Source: Nocardioidaceae bacterium
GTDB lineage: Bacteria; Actinomycetota; Actinomycetes; Propionibacteriales; Nocardioidaceae
Assembly (NCBI GenBank): GCA_029268205.1
Contig: JAJUGK010000006.1
Location: 1-39,830, forward strand
DNA length: 39,830 nt
Direction of reading: 5' to 3'
Position numbers and translations under genes: made by a program. Shown piece after piece: positions 35,900 to 39,830 of this stretch (positions within the stretch are counted from its first letter, which is position 1; each line of letters opens with the position of its first letter). Below the pieces are notes generated by a model. It was not told the origin of the DNA. It searched no databases and saw only the letters and a list, made by a program, of their open reading frames with translations.

Positions 35900-36897
35900 G
35901 CAACGCCGACTTCGCGTCGCTGAGCAACACCGCGATCACGTTCGCCGGTGTCGTCTACTTCGTGGCGCTGCTCGCGCACCTGGTGGAGTGGTCGCGGCTG
36001 CGGGCCGTGGTGCCCGCCGAGGCCGGCGCCGGCGACCCGGTCCGGTCCGAGGGCGACCTGCTCGTCGCCACTGGCGGCCCCGCCGAGGACAACCCCAAGG
36101 TCGCCTTCTGGGCCCGGCTCGGCGTCGTCCTCACCGCGATGGCGGCCCTGATCCACCTGGTCGGGGTCGTGTGCCGCGGCCTCGGCGCCGACCCGGTGCG
36201 GGTGCCGTGGGGCAACATGTATGAGTTCACGATCACCGCGAGCCTGGTCGTGGTGGTGCTCTACCTCGCGCTGCACCGCAAGCTCCAACTGGCCTGGCTC
36301 GGCCCGGTGCTGGTCGGCTTCGTCTGGGTCGTGCTGCTGGCCGCGGTGCGCATCCTCTACGTACCCGTCGCGCCGCTGATGCCCTCGCTGCAGTCGCCAT
36401 GGCTGGTCATCCACGTGTTCGCCGCGATCCTCGCCACCGGCGCCTTCACCCTCGCCGGCCTCGCCTCGATCATCTACCTGATCAAGGAGAGCCGGGTCCG
36501 CAAGGACAAGGTGCGTCCGGGTGGCTACCTCGACCGGGTGCCGTCGCTGCCCGCCCTCGACCGGGTCGCCTACCGCGTCACCGCCTTCGCCTTCCCCGTG
36601 TGGACCTTCGGGGTGCTGATCGCCGGACCGATCTGGGCCGAGAACGCCTGGGGCCGCTACTGGGGCTGGGACCCCAAGGAGGTCTGGTCCTTCATCACCT
36701 GGGTCGTCTTCGCCGCCTACCTCCACGCCCGCGCCACGCGGGGCTGGAAGGGTCGGCACGCCGCGATCCTGTGCCTGGTCGGACTCGTGACGCTGTGGTT
36801 CAACTTCGTCGGCATCAACTACGTCTTCGGCGACACCAGCCAGCACTCCTACGCGCTCGAGGTCGTCGCAACCGTGTCGTTGGCTGTCACCAGCTGA
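35896..36897 (+). CDS. ccsB: C-type cytochrome biogenesis protein CcsB/CcsA
   Basis: WGNMYEFTITASL; LPALDRVAYRVTAFAFPVWTFGVLIAGPIWAENAWGRYWGWDPKEVWSFITW (WWD-type motif). Confidence 0.95.
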   Translation: MSNADFASLSNTAITFAGVVYFVALLAHLVEWSRLRAVVPAEAGAGDPVRSEGDLLVATGGPAEDNPKVAFWARLGVVLTAMAALIHLVGVVCRGLGADPVRVPWGNMYEFTITASLVVVVLYLALHRKLQLAWLGPVLVGFVWVVLLAAVRILYVPVAPLMPSLQSPWLVIHVFAAILATGAFTLAGLASIIYLIKESRVRKDKVRPGGYLDRVPSLPALDRVAYRVTAFAFPVWTFGVLIAGPIWAENAWGRYWGWDPKEVWSFITWVVFAAYLHARATRGWKGRHAAILCLVGLVTLWFNFVGINYVFGDTSQHSYALEVVATVSLAVTS

Positions 36898-36938
36898 CAG
36901 TGGACGACACCGCTGGTGCGGCGGCGTACGGTGCGGGG

Positions 36939-37394
36939 GTGAGCGCGCGACGTCTGCTGTTGGTCAACGGCCCCAACCTCAACCTGCTGGGCACCCGGGA
37001 GCCGGCCGTCTACGGCCACCAGACGCTCGCCGACGTCGTCGACCTGGTCGAGAAGACCGCCCAGGAGTCGGGGTACGCCGTCCGCGCGGTGCAGTCCAAC
37101 CACGAGGGCGTGCTGATCGACGCGATCCACGACGCGCGCACCGACTGCGCCGGGATCGTGATCAACCCCGGCGGGCTCACCCACACCTCGGTGGTGCTCC
37201 GCGACGCCCTGACCGGGGTCGGGCTCCCCGTCGCCGAGGTGCACATCTCCGACGTGCACGCGCGCGAGGAGTTCCGGCACTTCTCCTACGTCTCCGACAT
37301 CGCCACCGTGGTGGTCGTCGGCGAGGGGGTGGCCGGGTATGCCCGTGCCGTGCGCGAGCTGGTCGCAACCCTGGGCCGACCCGAGCCGGACTGA
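36939..37394 (+). CDS. aroQ: Type II 3-dehydroquinate dehydratase
   Basis: LLLVNGPNLNLLGTREPAVYGHQTLADV; VQSNHEGVLIDAIHDA; IVINPGGLTHTSVVLRDAL; EVHISDVHAREEFRHFSYVSDIATVVVVGEGVAGYARA. Confidence 0.96.
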   Translation: MSARRLLLVNGPNLNLLGTREPAVYGHQTLADVVDLVEKTAQESGYAVRAVQSNHEGVLIDAIHDARTDCAGIVINPGGLTHTSVVLRDALTGVGLPVAEVHISDVHAREEFRHFSYVSDIATVVVVGEGVAGYARAVRELVATLGRPEPD

Positions 37395-37443
37395 GCGCCT
37401 GGCCGGACCCCCGGACCGAGCCGGACGGGTCTCAGGCGCTCAG
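37391..37443. terminator. Bidirectional terminator-like inverted repeat containing both stop codons of convergent aroQ and sigma-factor genes
   Basis: CTGAGCGCCT (37391-37400) / AGGCGCTCAG (37434-37443), perfect 10 bp, extends inward by one G-C pair; loop has three CCGGAC copies. Confidence 0.6.
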
Positions 37444-38334
37444 GCCGACCGAGCCGAGGCGGGCGAACGGCGTACGCCGGGTCGCGACCGCCTCGAAGTA
37501 CGCCTCCCGGCGCCGCGCGGCGCAGCCCTGCGGGCGCTTCGCAGGGGTGACCAGCTCGGGGGCGAGCGCGGCGTTCATCGCATCCTTGAGCAGCACCAGC
37601 GCCTCGGCCCGCATCTGGGAGATCCGGGACTCCGAGACCCCGAGGTCCTCGGCGATCTCGGCCATCGGGCGCTCGGCGAAGAAGTAGTCCTCGACCACCT
37701 TGCGCAGTCGCTCGGGCAGCTCGGCGACCGCGTCGACGAGGTAGCCCAGCTGCTCGCGGTGCTCCAGGTGGGTCTCGGGCGACGGCTCGGTCGTGGGCAG
37801 CAGGTCCTCGACCGGGGTGTCACCGAAGCCCTGCAGCGACATCACGCTGGCGCGGGAGACGTCGTCGTCGTTGGCCACGACCTCCTCCGGGCGCAGGCCC
37901 AGGGCGCTGGCCACCTCGGCGGTGGTCGGGACGCGGCCGAGTTCCGCGGCCAGCTTGGTCCGGGCCTCGTCCAGCTCGCGGGCGCGGCGACGGACCGAGC
38001 GCGAGGCCCAGTCGATGCCGCGCAGCTCGTCGAGGATCGCGCCGCGGATGCGGGTGGCGGCGTACCGGGCGAACACCACGCCGCGCTCGGCGTCGAAGGA
38101 CCGGGCGGCCTGGACCAGCGCGGCCATGCCGGCGGAGGTCAGGTCGTCGCGCGAGACGTGTGCCGGGACGCGGCCCATCGTCTCGCGGACCAGGTGGCCC
38201 ACGAGCGGCAGGTGGCTGGTGATCAGCTCGTCGCGCGGGTCCGCGGTCGGCGGGACTGGGGCGCCGGCCGGGGAGTCGGGGAGGGAGTCGACGGGGGCGA
38301 CACGGGGGGAGGGAATGACAGGGACCGTGCTCAT
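37432..38334 (-). CDS. FliA/WhiG-type RNA polymerase sigma factor (sigma-28 family)
   Basis: DPRDELITSHLPLVGHLVRETMGRVPAHVSRDDLTSAGMAALVQAARSFDAERGVVFARYAATRIRGAILDELRGIDWASRSVRRRAREL; LPERLRKVVEDYFFAERPMAEIAEDLGVSESRISQMRAEAL. Confidence 0.93.
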   Translation of the reverse strand: MSTVPVIPSPRVAPVDSLPDSPAGAPVPPTADPRDELITSHLPLVGHLVRETMGRVPAHVSRDDLTSAGMAALVQAARSFDAERGVVFARYAATRIRGAILDELRGIDWASRSVRRRARELDEARTKLAAELGRVPTTAEVASALGLRPEEVVANDDDVSRASVMSLQGFGDTPVEDLLPTTEPSPETHLEHREQLGYLVDAVAELPERLRKVVEDYFFAERPMAEIAEDLGVSESRISQMRAEALVLLKDAMNAALAPELVTPAKRPQGCAARRREAYFEAVATRRTPFARLGSVGLSA

Positions 38335-38517
38335 GACATCGACTCTTGGGGGTCGGCGGCCGCAGTTCCAGAGTCAGCGGCCGAGACTGCACGTTCGTCG
38401 GGACGGTCCGAACCGGTCCGGCAACCGGGCATAGTCCGAACGGGCTATGCCGGACCACCCTGCGGGGTGGCGCGGCGAACTGCTCACCTCGCGGGCGGCC
38501 CGGCCGACTGTGAGGAG

Positions 38518-38925
38518 GTGGAGAACCTGTCCCTGGTCCTGTGGCGCGAGCGGGAGCTGCTGGAGACGCTGCAGTGCTGCCTGGAGCAGGAGCAATTGGT
38601 GCTCACCAACGACCGCACCCGCTGGCTCGCGCGCGTGGCCCGGGAGGTCGAGGAGGTGTTGACCGAACTGCGGGAGACCGAGCTGCTGCGGTCGGTGGCC
38701 GCCGACGCCGTCGCCCGGTCCCACGGACTCCCCAGCCACCCCAGTCTGCGGGCGATCGCAGCCGTCGCCGGCGAGCCCTGGCGCACGATCCTGCTCGACC
38801 ACCACGCGGCGCTGATCCGCGCGACCGCCGAGCTGAGCGAGCTCGCCGCGGTCAACCGCGAGCTGTTGCGCGCCGGGCACGCCGCGACCCGCGAGGCCCT
38901 GACCGAGCTGGGCGTCGCATCGTGA
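38518..38925 (+). CDS. flgN: FlgN-like flagellar export chaperone
   Basis: VENLSLVLWRERELLETLQCCLEQEQLVLTNDRTRWLARVAREVEEVLTELRETELLRSVAADAVARSHGL...EPWRTILLDHHAALIRATAELSELAAVNRELLRAGHAATREALTELG matches the actinobacterial FlgN pattern. Perfect SD AGGAGGTG (38513-38520) overlaps the GTG start, so exact start uncertain. Confidence 0.85.
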   Translation: MENLSLVLWRERELLETLQCCLEQEQLVLTNDRTRWLARVAREVEEVLTELRETELLRSVAADAVARSHGLPSHPSLRAIAAVAGEPWRTILLDHHAALIRATAELSELAAVNRELLRAGHAATREALTELGVAS

Positions 38926-39434
38926 CCACCAGCGCTCTCCAGGATGCGGCAGCGCTCGTGGGCCGCGCCCACGAGTGCGGCCTGCGGGTGCTGGGAGCCG
39001 CGGTGGCGGACGGGTCCGCCGCGCCGGCCACCCGCGGTGCGGAGCCGGCGCGGGTGGCTGCCCGGGTCGACGAACTGGCCGCCCAGCTCCGGGGCCTGGC
39101 TGCCGCCGGCTATCTCGGGTCCGTCGGCGGAGCGGCGCTCGTCGCCGACCTGGAGACGCTGGCCGGCGCGTTGCGCGGCGCGGACCCCGCGGCGATCCGG
39201 CCCGCCACCGAGCGGGTCGGCGATGCGGTACGGCGGATCGCCGCCGGGCTGGTCACCCGGCCCGGCGACGTGATCGACGGGACCGACGGGGCCGGCGCAT
39301 CCGGGATCGGCACCGCCGAGCGCGACCGGTCGGCGGCGATCGCGCACCTGCAGGTGCAGGAGGCGGTCTACCGGTCCGCGATCGCGGCGACCGGACGGGT
39401 GGTCCCGGCCAGGCTGGCCGAGTTCCTGCGCTGA
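38922..39434 (+). CDS. Uncharacterised 170-aa protein with FlgL/flagellin-like C-terminal D0 helix
   Basis: GTGA overlap with flgN; C-terminus AIAHLQVQEAVYRSAIAATGRVVPARLAEFLR resembles FlgL ends (..LQLQQxAYQAALAATARVxQPSLxDFLR). Confidence 0.7.
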   Translation: MTTSALQDAAALVGRAHECGLRVLGAAVADGSAAPATRGAEPARVAARVDELAAQLRGLAAAGYLGSVGGAALVADLETLAGALRGADPAAIRPATERVGDAVRRIAAGLVTRPGDVIDGTDGAGASGIGTAERDRSAAIAHLQVQEAVYRSAIAATGRVVPARLAEFLR

Positions 39435-39830
39435 GCGCCGCCGCGCCGCACGGCGGTGATCCGTACGGTCAGCGCACCACCGGCGGCCTGCCGCGTCGTG
39501 CGCGGGTCCCAGACCCGGACCCGGGCCCGTCCCCGCGCTGGAGCGCGGAAGGTGCCGCGGTAGACGTGAGCGTTGCTGCACCGGCGCCTCGTGCCGTGCG
39601 CGGTGAGCGGGACCGCGACCCCCTGCACGTGCAGGGCGAAGTGGTCGGCGTCGGGCTGCGCCAGGTCGAGCGAGTGCTGGGGCCGCAGCCGGCCGGCGTA
39701 CCGCACGCAGGCCCCGTCGTAGCGCACCCCGCCCCGCTGGGCGACACCGCGCACCACGACCCGGTAGCGGGTCCCGCGGCGCAGCGCCCGCCGGGTGCGT
39801 ACGCCCGCCGCGGCGCGGGCCGGGAGGGTG
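39368..39830 (-). CDS. C-terminal part of an uncharacterised, probably secreted beta-rich protein (partial, runs off right edge)
   Basis: Minus-strand frame open from window end to TAG at 39370-39368: TLPARAAAGVRTRRALRRGTRYRVVVRGVAQRGGVRYDGACVRYAGRLRPQHSLDLAQPDADHFALHVQGVAVPLTAHGTRRRCSNAHVYRGTFRAPARGRARVRVWDPRTTRQAAGGALTVRITAV.... Overlaps the 3' end of the upstream ORF tail-to-tail. Confidence 0.6.
   Translation of the reverse strand, partial: TLPARAAAGVRTRRALRRGTRYRVVVRGVAQRGGVRYDGACVRYAGRLRPQHSLDLAQPDADHFALHVQGVAVPLTAHGTRRRCSNAHVYRGTFRAPARGRARVRVWDPRTTRQAAGGALTVRITAVRRGGAQRRNSASLAGTTRPVAAIADR

Noticed and set aside
38513-38529. CTG start codon for flgN (38527) spaced 6 nt from the perfect SD AGGAGGTG
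   Set aside because: Attractive spacing, but FlgN homologs as I recall them begin M-E-x-L-S-L-V-L-W, matching GTG 38518. Left as start-site uncertainty only.
1-39830. CRISPR arrays, tRNA or rRNA genes, transposases, prophage genes
   Set aside because: No regularly spaced repeats, tRNA-like sequences, IS transposase motifs or phage structural genes were recognised by eye.

Overview
High-GC actinobacterial chromosome segment; gene content and order suggest a Nocardioidaceae-like organism (inference). The backbone matches a well-known conserved actinobacterial neighbourhood: Ppx/GppA, sugar-phosphate isomerase, ABC exporter, PRODH, ProC, AcuC-like deacetylase, small HTH protein, bS22 (33-aa ribosomal protein missed by the ORF track), GalE2-like epimerase, PlsC acyltransferase, a DUF5667 protein with a BldN-type ECF sigma factor, SerB-like HAD, AMP ligase, glutaredoxin-like protein, rex-hemA-hemC-hemD/cobA-hemB, then hemL, histidine phosphatase, TlpA-CcdA-ResB-CcsB (cytochrome c system II), aroQ and a FliA/WhiG sigma with FlgN. 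An accessory block (about 21.2-29.1 kb) separates hemB from the lytic transglycosylase/hemL part. It holds a HEPN-MNT pair, SnoaL-like, pRiA4b-ORF3/UPF0158-like, DinB-like, acetoacetate-decarboxylase-like, flavin monooxygenase, TetR and GMC oxidoreductase genes. Main leads: (1) CGTAAC-N16/17-CGTTG(C/T) promoter-like motifs, resembling Streptomyces sigma-BldN promoters, upstream of both the DUF5667 (RsbN-like) gene and a secreted lytic transglycosylase, whose products also share a Gly/Leu-rich C-terminal tail; (2) a HEPN-MNT cassette bounded by perfect 20-bp direct repeats inside palindromic elements anchored on the neighbouring stop codons; (3) a 170-aa ORF after flgN with a FlgL/flagellin-like C-terminal helix but no N-terminal half; (4) a Rex operator-like site in the rex promoter and a TetR operator-like site over a candidate leaderless promoter. 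All calls were made by eye; no database search was run.
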